Shown: positions 44,118 through 54,219, numbered from the stretch's first letter. The stretch: 64,000 bases of DNA from Methylococcus sp. Mc7 (GCF_019285515.1 NZ_CP079095.1:2760501-2824500), one strand, 5' to 3'. Program-made: numbers and translations. Notes: generated from the sequence alone by a model not told the origin.

Positions 44118-44846
44118 TCAGGCCATTGCCCGTCCGATGAGCATCATCCCTGCGACGGCCAGAAACATCCCGAACAAGCGCCGGTATTTGGCTTGGTCGA
44201 TGTTGAGGAAAATCACTTCATCCGTCAGCAAAAAAACCAGCGTGGCGACGACGACGTAGATCCCGTTTTCAGCGTACGGCACCTCGATCTGCTCTCGACT
44301 GAAGAGCCACAGGGTGGCGATCTGCACCAGCGCGAACGTAGCGTAGGAAGCTGCGACGGTCACGCGGGTGACGTCTTTCTCGTAACCCTTGTGGTGGGCC
44401 AAGGCTGTCAGGAGAGATCCTCCCAGGTTGCTCAGTCCGTGTACGACACCCATGGTGATGAAATAGGCCTTCTCATATTTCATCAGGTTGTCGACGATGC
44501 GTGCCACTGCCGGCGAAAACTCCTTGGCCGCAATGAACAGGAGAAAGCCGCCGATCAGAAAGCCGATATTGATTCGCACATGAGTGACGAGGAACAGGAA
44601 CAGGGCGATGGGGGGCAGCGTCAGCGACAGCACCCTGCGGTAGAAGGGAAAATCGATCCGGGCATGGTGTTTGGATATTTGCAGGAGATTGATCGTGATG
44701 GAGATAGGCAGCAGCACCACGAGCACATCCACGAAGCTGTGCCCCATCAGCAATAGCAGGGGAGTGCCGAACAGCAAGACGCCGGCGCCGAAGATGGATT
44801 GGATCATGGACGTGCCGACGATCGTCAGCATGATGTCGACTGGCAT
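44118..44846 (-). CDS. TauE/SafE-family membrane protein
   Basis: The ATG at 44846 has GGAG 9 bases upstream and gives 242 residues (250 if started at 44870). Seven or eight helices are visible. GTSMIQSIFGAGVLLFGTPL and GVVHGLSNLGGSLLTALAHH are the two repeated motifs of TauE-type anion exporters, which in known cases move sulfite or sulfoacetate. The substrate here is unknown. It is the only minus-strand gene within the ABC importer block and breaks it up, so it is probably a later insertion. Confidence 0.85.
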   Translation of the reverse strand: MPVDIMLTIVGTSMIQSIFGAGVLLFGTPLLLLMGHSFVDVLVVLLPISITINLLQISKHHARIDFPFYRRVLSLTLPPIALFLFLVTHVRINIGFLIGGFLLFIAAKEFSPAVARIVDNLMKYEKAYFITMGVVHGLSNLGGSLLTALAHHKGYEKDVTRVTVAASYATFALVQIATLWLFSREQIEVPYAENGIYVVVATLVFLLTDEVIFLNIDQAKYRRLFGMFLAVAGMMLIGRAMA

Positions 44847-45007
44847 TGCGTTTTCTCCGATTCGTTGCATTGGCTGGGTACGACTGGAAGAGGCGCGCTT
44901 CTTCCGTACGCTCCTCCACTTCCGAATTGTACCTTTCGAGCATCGGCTAATCTGGTTCCGACGGCCAAGGCTATCGTGATTCCGGCCAAATCCGCCATGA
45001 GGGTTTG

Positions 45008-45823
45008 ATGCGTTTGTCCTCCCTGGCCTTCCGGCTGACTCTGCTGACGGCGACCGCGGCGACCCTGTTTCCGCTGGTCTGGATGGTTTCGGTGTCGTTG
45101 ATGCCGGCGGCCGATGCCATCCGTTATCCGCCCCCGCTATGGCCCAAGGCTCCGACGCTGGAGCATTACCGGGCTTTGTTCGACCGGCTCGCGGTGGGAC
45201 GGTATGCGCTGAACAGCCTGGCGCTGGCCGCCGCGGTCACCGTGCTGTCGGTGCTGATCAACGCTGCGGCCGGCTATGCCTTCGCCCGCCTGCCGTTCGC
45301 AAGGCGGGATGCGTTGTTCCGGCTGCTGCTGGCGGCCATGGTCATTCCCGGCCAGGTGGCCATGCTGCCCTTGTTCCTGCTGCTGAAGCATCTCGGCCTG
45401 ATCAATACCTACGCCGGAGTGATCGTTCCGGGGCTGGCCAGCATCTTCGGGATATTTCTGGTACGGCAGTATGCGCTGTCGATCCCTCAGAGCCTGCTCG
45501 ACTCGGCGAGGCTGGACGGAGCGGGGGAGCTGCGCATCTTCTGGTCGCTGGTCCTGCCGCTGTGCCGGCCGATCCTGGCGACCCTCGCGGTCTTCACCTT
45601 TCTGGGAAGCTGGAACGATTTTCTCTGGCCGTTGATCGTTCTGGGCGACAGCCGTCTCCATACCCTCCCGGTGGCGCTGGCCAACCTGATGGGCGAGCAT
45701 GCGGTGGATACGGAGCTGATGATGGCGGGTGCGGCCCTTACGGTGTTGCCGGTGATCATCCTGTTCCTGGCGGTGCAGCGATACTACCTCGGCGGGTTGC
45801 TGCGGGGCGGCGTCAAGGGATAG
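45008..45823 (+). CDS. ABC importer permease, MalG/UgpE type
   Basis: This 271-residue inner-membrane permease has six helices. The ATG at 45008 is preferred over an in-frame TTG at 45005. The EAA loop is LDSARLDGAGELRIFWSLVL, and WNDFLWPLIVL precedes the last helices as in MalG/UgpE. It is the second half of the importer begun at 40232. The upstream TauE gene is divergent, so this gene needs its own promoter in the 160 bases between them. Confidence 0.93.
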   Translation: MRLSSLAFRLTLLTATAATLFPLVWMVSVSLMPAADAIRYPPPLWPKAPTLEHYRALFDRLAVGRYALNSLALAAAVTVLSVLINAAAGYAFARLPFARRDALFRLLLAAMVIPGQVAMLPLFLLLKHLGLINTYAGVIVPGLASIFGIFLVRQYALSIPQSLLDSARLDGAGELRIFWSLVLPLCRPILATLAVFTFLGSWNDFLWPLIVLGDSRLHTLPVALANLMGEHAVDTELMMAGAALTVLPVIILFLAVQRYYLGGLLRGGVKG

Positions 45824-46080
45824 CCACCCGATCGCAACGCCCGCCAATGTCGCCTTCCGGCGGCCGGTCACAAGCCTGTCATTTCCACCGATTACCGTAG
45901 CGGCCGATTCGACCCGGTCCGCCGGGCCGAATGGCGCCGGACTCCGCAGAGCACCATCGACGGAACCGTTCCGGCCAACCCAACGATGGCCGACGTGCGG
46001 TTTCCCCCTCCTTTCCGCTTTACCGGATTCGGGCCCGAGCCGCGTCGGCCGCTGATCAGTGCGTAATCGGAGAGATGAAC

Positions 46081-47337
46081 ATGTCGAAAAAACGTCGGGT
46101 GCTCGGCTTGCTCCTGGGCTCGTCATTCCTGGTCGGGGCCTCTTGCGATGTGATGGCCGGCAAGGCAGTGCTCGGAGACAACGTGCAACTGGGGCCGCGT
46201 CCGTTCTTCCTGGTCAATGACATGACGGACGGCAAGCTGAAGAGCAAGCTGCTGAAGTGTTCCGCAGGTCCGTTCAGGAAGACCGGGTTCTCGATCGGCC
46301 ACCGCGGCGCGGCGATGCAGTTTCCCGAGCATACCCGGGAGTCCTACGAGGCGGCGGCACGCATGGGTGCCGGCATCGTCGAATGCGACGTGACCTTCAC
46401 CAAGGACAAGGAACTGGTCTGCCGCCATGCGCAGAACGATCTGCACACCACCACCAACATCCTCACCATCCCCGAGCTGGCTGCGAAATGCACCAAGCCG
46501 TTCACCCCGGCCACCTTCGACGCCAGCGGCAACCTGCTGACGCCGGCGAGCGCGGAATGCCGCACCAGCGACATTACCCTGGCCGAATTCAAGACGCTCA
46601 GGGGCAAGATGGACGCCTTCAACCCCAGGGCGAAGACCCCGGCGGAATTCCAGGGCGGCACGGCCAACTGGCGCACCGATCTTTATGCCGGTCCCACCAG
46701 CGGCACGCTGATGACTCACAAGGAAAGCATCGCGTTGTTCAAGAAGCTGGGCGTGAAGATGACGCCCGAGCTCAAGAGTCCCGCCGTGGCGATGCCTTTC
46801 GATGGCTTCAGCCAGGAAGACTATGCGCAGAAGATGATCGACGAGTACAAGGAAGCGCTGGTTCCGGCCAGCAGGGTTTTTGCCCAATCCTTCAACAAGG
46901 CGGACGTGCTGTACTGGATCCGGCATGAGCCCGCCTTCGGCAGACAGGCCGTGTACCTGGACGACGCCGACGTGGTGGCCGACCTGCCCAGTGCCGCCGA
47001 ACTGGCGCAGTACAAAGCCGAAGGCATCAACATCGTCGCGCCGCCGATCTTCGCCCTGCTGGACGTGGATGCCGCCGGGAACATCGTGCCGTCGGAGTAC
47101 GCCAGGAACGCGAGGCGTGCCGGTCTGGACATCATCACCTGGACGCTGGAGCGTTCCGGCATCCTCGCGGACGGCAACAACGGCTTTTATTACCAGACCT
47201 TCGACTCGGCGGTCCATCGCGAAGGCGACATGATGCGTGTGCTCGACGTGTTGGCCAAGGAGGTCGGCATTCTGGGTATTTTCTCCGACTGGCCGGCGAC
47301 GGTGACGTATTACGCCAACTGCATGAATCTGAGATAA
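46081..47337 (+). CDS. glpQ: Periplasmic glycerophosphodiester phosphodiesterase
   Basis: The enzyme splits glycerophosphodiesters into glycerol-3-phosphate and an alcohol. The ATG at 46081 is 6-8 bases after GGAGAG (46075 is also possible), giving 418 residues with a signal peptide (about 1-25). Catalytic signatures are [40 protein letters not shown] (metal-binding Glu/Asp) and [19 protein letters not shown] and [11 protein letters not shown] are later family motifs. The size fits the larger periplasmic GlpQ type. It lies 257 bases after the importer permease, so glycerol-3-phosphate released here could be taken up by that importer. Confidence 0.9.
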   Translation: MSKKRRVLGLLLGSSFLVGASCDVMAGKAVLGDNVQLGPRPFFLVNDMTDGKLKSKLLKCSAGPFRKTGFSIGHRGAAMQFPEHTRESYEAAARMGAGIVECDVTFTKDKELVCRHAQNDLHTTTNILTIPELAAKCTKPFTPATFDASGNLLTPASAECRTSDITLAEFKTLRGKMDAFNPRAKTPAEFQGGTANWRTDLYAGPTSGTLMTHKESIALFKKLGVKMTPELKSPAVAMPFDGFSQEDYAQKMIDEYKEALVPASRVFAQSFNKADVLYWIRHEPAFGRQAVYLDDADVVADLPSAAELAQYKAEGINIVAPPIFALLDVDAAGNIVPSEYARNARRAGLDIITWTLERSGILADGNNGFYYQTFDSAVHREGDMMRVLDVLAKEVGILGIFSDWPATVTYYANCMNLR

Positions 47338-47385
47338 GTTTATTATCCCAACGGATGGGGAATTTCGGATAAGGATTTCGATATG

Positions 47386-47412
47386 GCCGGGCCTTCGTGC
47401 CCGGCTTTTTTT
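47386..47412 (+). terminator. Intrinsic terminator after the phosphodiesterase gene
   Basis: GCCGGGC (47386-47392) pairs with GCCCGGC (47399-47405) around a 6-nt loop and is followed by seven T (47406-47412). It begins 49 bases after the stop codon. Confidence 0.92.
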
Positions 47413-47824
47413 GTCTACTCAGGTAATCGATTGTAATTTTTATAGTAGAGTTACGGTAACCCTGACCGAAATGCCGCTCGGCGGCGGCGTGCGTTCATTT
47501 CATGCGAACGATCATCCGGGGCCCTTTCATACCGGGCTATCCTGCCCGGCACCCTTCGGGTCAATGCAAATCTGCTCCCGGCAGATTTGTCCCAAAGCGG
47601 GAAAGGAGTAAAGGTGCTGCGACTTTCACGTTAATGGCGCGGAGCCAAAGATATTCGGTTTCACTGTTTGACAGCATGATTTGCCGGGTCCATCTTTAAT
47701 CCTGAGCCGGGCGAATATCCGCCCAGTGAAATTCATTTCTTCAAGCTGCGCGTGGGTTTCGCTGCCCCTGTGCAGCGCGAGCTGAATTTGTTCGATTTCC
47801 GGTCGAACCAAAGGAGGCCACATC
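47413..47824 (+). other. Hairpin-rich leader upstream of the subtilase gene
   Basis: About 410 bases without a supported gene. Several hairpins follow each other: CCGGGC/GCCCGG around 47532-47551, ACCC/GGGT near 47554, and a perfect 9-bp stem (CAAATCTGC/GCAGATTTG) near 47567-47589. A small Shine-Dalgarno-like AAGGAG follows near 47604. It could be a structured 5' leader. I compared it by eye with the cyclic-di-GMP, cobalamin and glycine riboswitch consensus and found no match. Confidence 0.4.
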
Positions 47825-50008
47825 ATGAATCGACCGCTGATCTTTCGGGCCCTCGCCGCGCTTGGCGCAGCCGGGTTTTTCCTTATCGCCGCCTCGGGTC
47901 CCGTGGCAGCGACTCCCTGGACTCCGACGGTATGGAAGGACAACGGCAAGCTGCGCCATTGGGTTCGCGACACCAACGACAACTTCGTGGATGACCTGAT
48001 CGAAGCCCGTACCGATTCGGCGGCCGTGATCGTGGATTTGAACGGATGTGTCGGAGACCCTGCCTCGAGTCCCTTCATCGCTTACCTCAAGACCCTGGGC
48101 GACGTGGTATATGTCGGCAAATACCTGAGCCTCGTGGTAGTCGCGGGTATCGACCGCGACGAAGCCAGGCAAATCGGGGCGCGGCCCGAAGTCGCGATGG
48201 TCGAACTCGCCGAGAAGGGCCGCTGGACCTGGGACGTTTACCAGGCGGCCAAGGTCCGCGCCAGCACGGCTTATGCCCAAACCCTGGAAAGCGGCTTCGG
48301 CTGGCCCGGTACCTTGAACGGAAGCGGTGCCAACGTCGCGATTCTCGATACCGGGGTGGGCGTTGCCTACGATGCGTCGTTCCGGCACGGCTACAACGCT
48401 CTGACCGATGCCGTCGAAAATCCGTCCGCCGAACCCGCCGGCGGGGATCACGCCGGCTACATGGCTCAACTGATCTACGATCCCGCGAATGGCATCGCCC
48501 GCGGCGCTGGGCTCATCGACATCAAGATCGGCGACGGTTCCGGACCCGATCCCGCGGCGTACGTCCGTGCTCTCGAGAAGGTCTACGAGATGCACCGCGC
48601 CTGGCAGGTCCATGTCGTCTCCATCTCGGCGGCTTTCAGCGGGGCGGCCGACGGCCGCGAAAGCTGGAACCAGCTCGTCGATCTGGTCTCGGGGATGGGG
48701 GTTCTCGTGGTCGCCGCCTCGGGCGACAACGCCGCGGACTCGCCGGTCCTCACGCCGGGCGCGGCGACCCGGGCCCTCGCCGTGGCCACGGCGGACATTC
48801 ATAACACGGTCGACCGTGCCAACGACACCGCCACGACGGTTCAGGGACCCCGCGCGAACGATCTGGACGACGACCCGTTGGACGAACTCAAGCCGGAGGT
48901 CGTTTTTCCGATGGGCGGCTCCGTGTGGCTTCCCTCCAATTCGGCTGCGACCGCCGCCACGGCGGGACTCGCTGCGCTTGCCTTCGGCCATAACCCCCAG
49001 TTGAGGGATTTCGACAACGCTGCCGCAGCCAACGTCAAGGACTTATTGATCCGCAGCGCCGAGGCCCGGGATGCCGCCGATACCGCCGTCGCCTATCCGC
49101 AGCCGGCCGCAACCTGGGACAGCCATTGGGGCTTCGGGGAGATCGACGCCCACCAGGTTTTCCATAACCTGTCCAACGGCTCCCAAGGAGGGGTGGCCGA
49201 TCTGACCTTCCTGGGATTCGACGGCAGCGCGCACCCGAATCCCAGCGACCCGTGGTACTACTCTCACGCCGTGGAAACCGAGAGCGAACGCGGGGGGCGC
49301 AACATCGGTTCCGGGGTGGCGGATCGCATCTACGCCCGCGTTCACAACAACGGACCCGGAAATGCCCAGCGGGTCCGGATCAGCTTTGGATTCTATCCCT
49401 TCACCGCAGGTATCCCCACCTTTTACGACCTTGGCAGCCAGATCGTCGATATCGCAAACGGGGAGACGCGGGAAGTCTCGATCGCATGGACGCCGCCGGA
49501 CCTGCCTCCCGGCGAGTTTCATGGATGTGTCCTCGTCACCATCGACTATGGCTACGATACCCAATTCGGGAACCGCTCCAACGTCGCTCAGAAAAACGTC
49601 CGCGTCCATGACACATCCTCTCCGGCGAAGTTCGATTTCCGCGTCGAAAATACCTTGCCTGTAAAGGCCACCATCCGCCTCCGGGTCGAGAATCAGTTCG
49701 CGGACTGGAACGTCAAGCTGAGCGAAGACAAGTTCGTATTGGATGTGCACGACTGCGCCAGGGTCATCCAGGCCGTCGTGACGCCGACGGCTTCGCCGCC
49801 GAAGCAGGATGACATCGTGTTCTTCGTGACCGCACAGGCCGCGCCCTTTGGCACCGAGGATTTCGTGGATATCGGCGGCGTGGCTTTGCATGCCCGCTAC
49901 GGCGGCGGGGCCGGCTATTATTCCCCGCCCTGGGCTACCGTTGCGACCGTCTTGATTCTGGTCGTGGCGCTGCTTTACCTGGTTTTCCGAATCCGGAGGC
50001 GTGCTTGA
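47825..50008 (+). CDS. Divergent subtilisin-like protease with C-terminal membrane anchor
   Basis: This 727-residue exported protein has a signal peptide (about 1-28). The S8 domain (about 150-450) has the catalytic Asp in ANVAILDTGVGV. The His is in GGDHAGYMAQL in place of the usual HGTHVAG, and the Ser is in SNSAATAATAGLAAL in place of GTSMAAPHVAG. So the triad residues appear present but their surroundings are unusual. A beta domain like CARDB follows (about 500-600: YARVHNNGPGNAQRVRISF). A single helix at about 700-722 with a basic RIRRRA end anchors it in the inner membrane. A good AAGGAGG precedes the ATG. The patatin gene follows directly. Confidence 0.82.
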   Translation: MNRPLIFRALAALGAAGFFLIAASGPVAATPWTPTVWKDNGKLRHWVRDTNDNFVDDLIEARTDSAAVIVDLNGCVGDPASSPFIAYLKTLGDVVYVGKYLSLVVVAGIDRDEARQIGARPEVAMVELAEKGRWTWDVYQAAKVRASTAYAQTLESGFGWPGTLNGSGANVAILDTGVGVAYDASFRHGYNALTDAVENPSAEPAGGDHAGYMAQLIYDPANGIARGAGLIDIKIGDGSGPDPAAYVRALEKVYEMHRAWQVHVVSISAAFSGAADGRESWNQLVDLVSGMGVLVVAASGDNAADSPVLTPGAATRALAVATADIHNTVDRANDTATTVQGPRANDLDDDPLDELKPEVVFPMGGSVWLPSNSAATAATAGLAALAFGHNPQLRDFDNAAAANVKDLLIRSAEARDAADTAVAYPQPAATWDSHWGFGEIDAHQVFHNLSNGSQGGVADLTFLGFDGSAHPNPSDPWYYSHAVETESERGGRNIGSGVADRIYARVHNNGPGNAQRVRISFGFYPFTAGIPTFYDLGSQIVDIANGETREVSIAWTPPDLPPGEFHGCVLVTIDYGYDTQFGNRSNVAQKNVRVHDTSSPAKFDFRVENTLPVKATIRLRVENQFADWNVKLSEDKFVLDVHDCARVIQAVVTPTASPPKQDDIVFFVTAQAAPFGTEDFVDIGGVALHARYGGGAGYYSPPWATVATVLILVVALLYLVFRIRRRA

Positions 50009-50081
50009 ATGGGAAAACGGAAGTCACCCCAAGATAGGGATGCCATTTCCAAGAGACGTGTATCGAAATGTGGAGAGTGCC

Positions 50082-51842
50082 ATGTCTGCTGATCTCAATG
50101 CGTGGAAACTGGACAAAAAAAGCAAGCTTGGATTGGCGCTGTCCGGGGGCGGATTCCGGGCGTCGCTGTTCCACATCGGCGTGCTCGCCAGGCTCGCGGA
50201 ACTCGACCTGTTGCGACACGTGGAAGTGCTGTCGACGGTATCCGGAGGTTCCATCGTAGGCGCTTTCTATTACCTCAAGGTCAAGCAGCTCTTGGAAGGC
50301 CGCAGACTCGACGGGTTGACGCCTTCGCCCCAGGCCTACGTCACGATCGTGCAGGAAATGGAACGTGAATTCGTAACCGGTGTGCAAAACAATCTGCGTA
50401 CGCGTGCCCTATTGGATCCGTTGAAGAACGCCAGGATGATGCTCAGCGATGATTACTCCCGAAGCGATCGCATGGCGGAGCTCTACGAGGAATATTTTTA
50501 TAGGAAAATCTGGCAAGACATGTTTCCGGGGTATCAGGGAAATATTCGTTTGAAAGACATAAAAATAACGCCGGCGGGATATCAGCCGGCGTTCAACGTC
50601 CGTCAATACAACGAGGATGAGCAGAATCATTATAAGATCCCTGTCATGGCCATTAACGCAACTCTTCTGAACACGGGGGAGTCATGGCTATTCACGGCTT
50701 CTTACCTAGGGTTGTCCGGCGATGAATCCGAGGATCCCCTTCGTCCGTATTCGCGGCTCCGCTTTGACGACACAAGCCTGCCACCAAAGGTACGCGCCAA
50801 GCTCGATACGATCAACCTTGCCGATGCCGTGGCGGCGTCCGCGTGCGTGCCGGTTCTTCTGTCACCTTTTGCCATTCACGACTTGTATCGGGAGGAGGGA
50901 AAGGAGGTCGTCGTCGAACTGGTGGATGGGGGCGTCTATGACAATCAGGGGTTGAAAACGCTGTTCCGCGAAAAGTGTACTCACATCATCTGCAGCGACG
51001 CCTCCGGCCAACCCCAAAGCGACCGTACGCCGGAGAGTTCCGCCTCGTCGGTGGGCGCGCGGAGCAACGAAATATTGATGAAACGGGTGCGTGAGGAGAC
51101 CCTGGAAGAGTTGCGCAGCAGGAAGAAGCATGGGCTGCTCAAATCCGCCGCTTGTTTTCACCTGCGAAATACGTTTTCAGGAACGGATCAGTTTCCAAAC
51201 CTGAGTGAACCGGTGGACCGTAGCGACTATGAAACCGACGGCGAGGTGTTCCTGTTGTCTGCGCTGCGTACCGATCTGGATTCGTTTTCGGACATCGAGG
51301 CATGCGCGCTGATGTATGACGGCTATTGCCTTTGCGACAGCCATCTCAACAATGGCGAGGGTCTAATTTCGGCGCCGTCCAATCCATGGGGGTTTCTGAG
51401 AGTTCGCGACTTGATGCTTCGCGACCGGGCGAAATTCATCAGGCACCTTGCCGTTGGCAAGAACATGCTGTTCAAGGTTTTCTTTTTGCTCGGATATGTC
51501 GGATTGGTTATGGCTGTGCTGCTGGTATCGGGACTGCTGGCATTGCTCTGGGTGCTGTCCAATACAGGTTTCTATCAATCGATGTGGGGATTCTGCGATC
51601 TTCTGAAATCCCCAGGTTCCTTGGTCGTGGTGATCGCGGTCGGTCTGCTGTCATGGCTGTTGAAAAAGCTCTCTCATACATCAGGGCTAAGATTTGTTCT
51701 CGATGCCATACGCGGTTTCCGTACCGGCAACGTGGGCGGCTTGGTATTCCCGCTGGCGATTCTCGGGGCGGTGGGGTCGCTGATTTCCTACGTCCATGTG
51801 AATATTTCCGATCGGTTGTTTCTGAAGCTCGGAAGGCTATAG
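50082..51842 (+). CDS. Patatin-like phospholipase with C-terminal membrane helices
   Basis: The ATG at 50082 has GGAG 7 bases upstream (586 residues); longer starts at 50040 and GTG 50001 are in frame but poorly placed. The patatin domain shows oxyanion loop GGGFR at 22-26, nucleophile S54 in STVSGGS, and D282 in VDGGVYDNQGL, so the catalytic dyad is intact. The last 110 residues hold three to four helices (VFFLLGYVGLVMAVLLVSGL, SLVVVIAVGLLSWLLKKL). The lipase domain should face the cytoplasm, as it has no signal peptide. The gene is AT-richer than its neighbours. It is likely cotranscribed with the subtilase gene 73 bases upstream. Confidence 0.87.
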   Translation: MSADLNAWKLDKKSKLGLALSGGGFRASLFHIGVLARLAELDLLRHVEVLSTVSGGSIVGAFYYLKVKQLLEGRRLDGLTPSPQAYVTIVQEMEREFVTGVQNNLRTRALLDPLKNARMMLSDDYSRSDRMAELYEEYFYRKIWQDMFPGYQGNIRLKDIKITPAGYQPAFNVRQYNEDEQNHYKIPVMAINATLLNTGESWLFTASYLGLSGDESEDPLRPYSRLRFDDTSLPPKVRAKLDTINLADAVAASACVPVLLSPFAIHDLYREEGKEVVVELVDGGVYDNQGLKTLFREKCTHIICSDASGQPQSDRTPESSASSVGARSNEILMKRVREETLEELRSRKKHGLLKSAACFHLRNTFSGTDQFPNLSEPVDRSDYETDGEVFLLSALRTDLDSFSDIEACALMYDGYCLCDSHLNNGEGLISAPSNPWGFLRVRDLMLRDRAKFIRHLAVGKNMLFKVFFLLGYVGLVMAVLLVSGLLALLWVLSNTGFYQSMWGFCDLLKSPGSLVVVIAVGLLSWLLKKLSHTSGLRFVLDAIRGFRTGNVGGLVFPLAILGAVGSLISYVHVNISDRLFLKLGRL

Positions 51843-51882
51843 CGGGTCGTCAAGATGCGCTGCTTTTTCAGCTCCGATTCGT

Positions 51883-54045
51883 CTAGCCATGCAATTTGCG
51901 CCGCGCTTCCTGTACGTTGTGAATCTGTCCGATCTTTTCCAATGCGGTGCTGAGCTGACCCAGGTCGTGGACTTCGATCGTGATGTCCATGGCGACGCCC
52001 TGGTCCCGCGGATTGGTCTCGGTGTAAGTCCGCAGAATGTTGATGTGCTCGTGCGCCAGCACCTGGGTGACGTCTTTGAGCAGTCCCTTGCGGTCGAATG
52101 CGCGGACCTCGATGTCGACCGGGAACACCCGTGTTTCTTCTCCCCAGGCGACGTCGATCAACCGGTTTCGTTTGCCTGGGGGAAGCTGGACGACGTTGGG
52201 GCAGTCCTGGCGGTGGATGGTGACGCCGCGGCCGACGCCGATGTAGCCGATGATCGGATCTCCGGGAATCGGCGAACAGCAGCGGGCGAAATGGGTCAGC
52301 AGGTTCCTGACGCCCTGCACGGTCACTTCGCCGGTCCCGCGGACGGTTGCGGGCGCCGGCTTCCGCGTCGGGGCGGGTGCCGGCGGCTGGAATCCGGGCA
52401 CCTGGAGCGCCGCGGCCAACTGGCCGGGGCCGATGTCGCCGCGGCCGATGGCGAGCAGGACGTCGTCGGGCCTGGCCAGGTGGAAGTGGCGCGCCAGGGC
52501 GTCGAGGTCGAAGTCCCGGGTCTGGAGCTTGTGCTTTTCCTTGTCGAGTATGGCCTTGCCGGCACGCAGGTGCTTGTCGTGGTCCTGCTGCTTGAACCAC
52601 TGCCGGATCTTGCCGCGCGCGTGCGCGGTCCGCACATACCCCAGGCGCGGGTCGAGCCAGCCGAGGGTCGGGCCGCCCTGCTTGGCGGTGAGGATTTCCA
52701 CCTTGTCCCCCGATTTCAGCGGGTGGGTCAGCGGCACCATGACGCCGTTGACCTTGGCGCCCCGGCAGCGATGGCCCACTTCCGTGTGGATGGCGTAGGC
52801 GAAATCGACCGGGGTGCTGCCTTTGACCAGGCGGATGACCTGGGCGCGGGGCGTGAGCACGAAGATCGCATCGCCGAAAGGCTCTTCGCGGAAGTCCTGC
52901 AACAGCGAATCGTTGTCCTCCTCGCTCTCCAGCAGGCGGCGCAGTGAGGCGATGCTGCGGTCGAAAGCCGCGTCCTGCCCGCCGCCTTCCTTGTAGCGCC
53001 AGTGAGCGGCGACACCGTATTCGGCGAATTCGTGCATCGCCGCGGTGCGGATCTGGACTTCCACCGGACGGTCGTCGGGACCGATGACGACGGTGTGCAG
53101 CGACTGATAGCCGTTGTCCTTGGGGTTGGCGATGTAGTCGTCGAACTCCTTGGGAATGTGCGGCCACAAGCTGTGAACCGCCCCCAGCACGGTATAGCAG
53201 GTCGGGATGGTGTCCACCATGACCCGCACTGCCAGCAGATCGTACAGATCGGCCAGTTGGGCGTGCTTGCGCTCCATCTTCTTCCAGATGCTGTACAGAT
53301 GCTTGGGGCGGCCCGACACCCGCGCATTGACGCCGAGTTTCTCGAGCTCGTCCCTCAGGAGGCTCATGAAATTCTGGATATAGACTTCGCGTTCCGCGCG
53401 GTTGGTGCTCAGGGATTTGGCGAGCGTGCGGTATTCATCCGGATGCAGGTAGCGGAACGACAGGTCTTCCAGCTCCCATTTCAACTGGCCGACGCCCAGG
53501 CGGTGCGCCAAGGGGGCGTAGAGTTCCAGGGTCTCGCGGGCGATGGACTCGCGGGCGCCGCCGTCCTGGTATTTCAGGATGCGCATGCGCTGCACCCGGT
53601 AGGCGAGCCGGATGAGCACGGCGCGGACGTCGTTGACCACGGACAGCAGCATGCGCCGCAGCAGTTCGGCCTGTTCGGGACCGGGATTCTCCTGCAGCGA
53701 ATATTCGTTGAAGGTATTGAGCCAGTTGACCTTTTCCAGTAGCCGGACGGTCTCTTCGTCGAAATGGACCCGGATGAATTCCGCCGGTAGCGTCTCCCGC
53801 AGATAAGGGTCCGCCAGCAGCGCGGCCTGGACGCTGTAGGCATCGACCTTCAGATTCAGCAGGATGTGTCCGACGTCGACTCCGCGCGGCCGGGGTTCGG
53901 AATCCTTGGCCGCCGCGTCGATGGCGAGGTTCAGAGCCTTGCGGATGCTTTCCGCCTGGGCGGCGGGATAGCCCTGCTCGAACAGCCGGTGAAGTTGCTC
54001 GGCATCCAATTTCGAGGCGTCGGACTGGTAGTGCGTGTGCTTCAT
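51883..54045 (-). CDS. relA: RelA (p)ppGpp synthetase
   Basis: This 720-residue stringent-response enzyme makes (p)ppGpp from ATP and GTP/GDP on stalled ribosomes. The pseudo-hydrolase region (about 30-200) lacks the metal-binding HD of SpoT: the segment VVNDVRAVLIRLAYRVQRMR has Asn-Asp in its place, as in RelA. The synthetase domain has RPKHLYSIWKKMERK and KDNGYQSLHT. TGS (about 400-465), helical and zinc-finger (CCSPIPGD) domains and a C-terminal ACT (about 645-720) follow. The order and length match RelA rather than SpoT. It is convergent with the patatin gene. Confidence 0.95.
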   Translation of the reverse strand: MKHTHYQSDASKLDAEQLHRLFEQGYPAAQAESIRKALNLAIDAAAKDSEPRPRGVDVGHILLNLKVDAYSVQAALLADPYLRETLPAEFIRVHFDEETVRLLEKVNWLNTFNEYSLQENPGPEQAELLRRMLLSVVNDVRAVLIRLAYRVQRMRILKYQDGGARESIARETLELYAPLAHRLGVGQLKWELEDLSFRYLHPDEYRTLAKSLSTNRAEREVYIQNFMSLLRDELEKLGVNARVSGRPKHLYSIWKKMERKHAQLADLYDLLAVRVMVDTIPTCYTVLGAVHSLWPHIPKEFDDYIANPKDNGYQSLHTVVIGPDDRPVEVQIRTAAMHEFAEYGVAAHWRYKEGGGQDAAFDRSIASLRRLLESEEDNDSLLQDFREEPFGDAIFVLTPRAQVIRLVKGSTPVDFAYAIHTEVGHRCRGAKVNGVMVPLTHPLKSGDKVEILTAKQGGPTLGWLDPRLGYVRTAHARGKIRQWFKQQDHDKHLRAGKAILDKEKHKLQTRDFDLDALARHFHLARPDDVLLAIGRGDIGPGQLAAALQVPGFQPPAPAPTRKPAPATVRGTGEVTVQGVRNLLTHFARCCSPIPGDPIIGYIGVGRGVTIHRQDCPNVVQLPPGKRNRLIDVAWGEETRVFPVDIEVRAFDRKGLLKDVTQVLAHEHINILRTYTETNPRDQGVAMDITIEVHDLGQLSTALEKIGQIHNVQEARRKLHG

Positions 54046-54219
54046 TCAGTTTCGGGCGGAGACGCGGGCCTTGGGGCGAGCGGGCGCGGCCGGTTGCCGC
54101 GGGCGGGAGATCGCTTCCATAATCGGGCTGCGTGTGGCACTCCCGCAATCTTAACAGAACTGATGCTTTCCGCCCGCGGGCCAGCGCCGAAACCGTATGT
54201 TGCTCGAGGAGCGCGGGTG

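Noticed and set aside
47413-47824. c-di-GMP, cobalamin or glycine riboswitch
   Set aside because: By eye the conserved cores of these classes are absent; only generic hairpins are present.
50009-50092. 27-codon frame between the subtilase and patatin genes with a CxxC pair
   Set aside because: It is very short and overlaps the patatin start, and its only support is a nearby GGAGG that may serve no gene.
51883-54045. SpoT rather than RelA
   Set aside because: The hydrolase metal-binding HD motif is missing, as in RelA.
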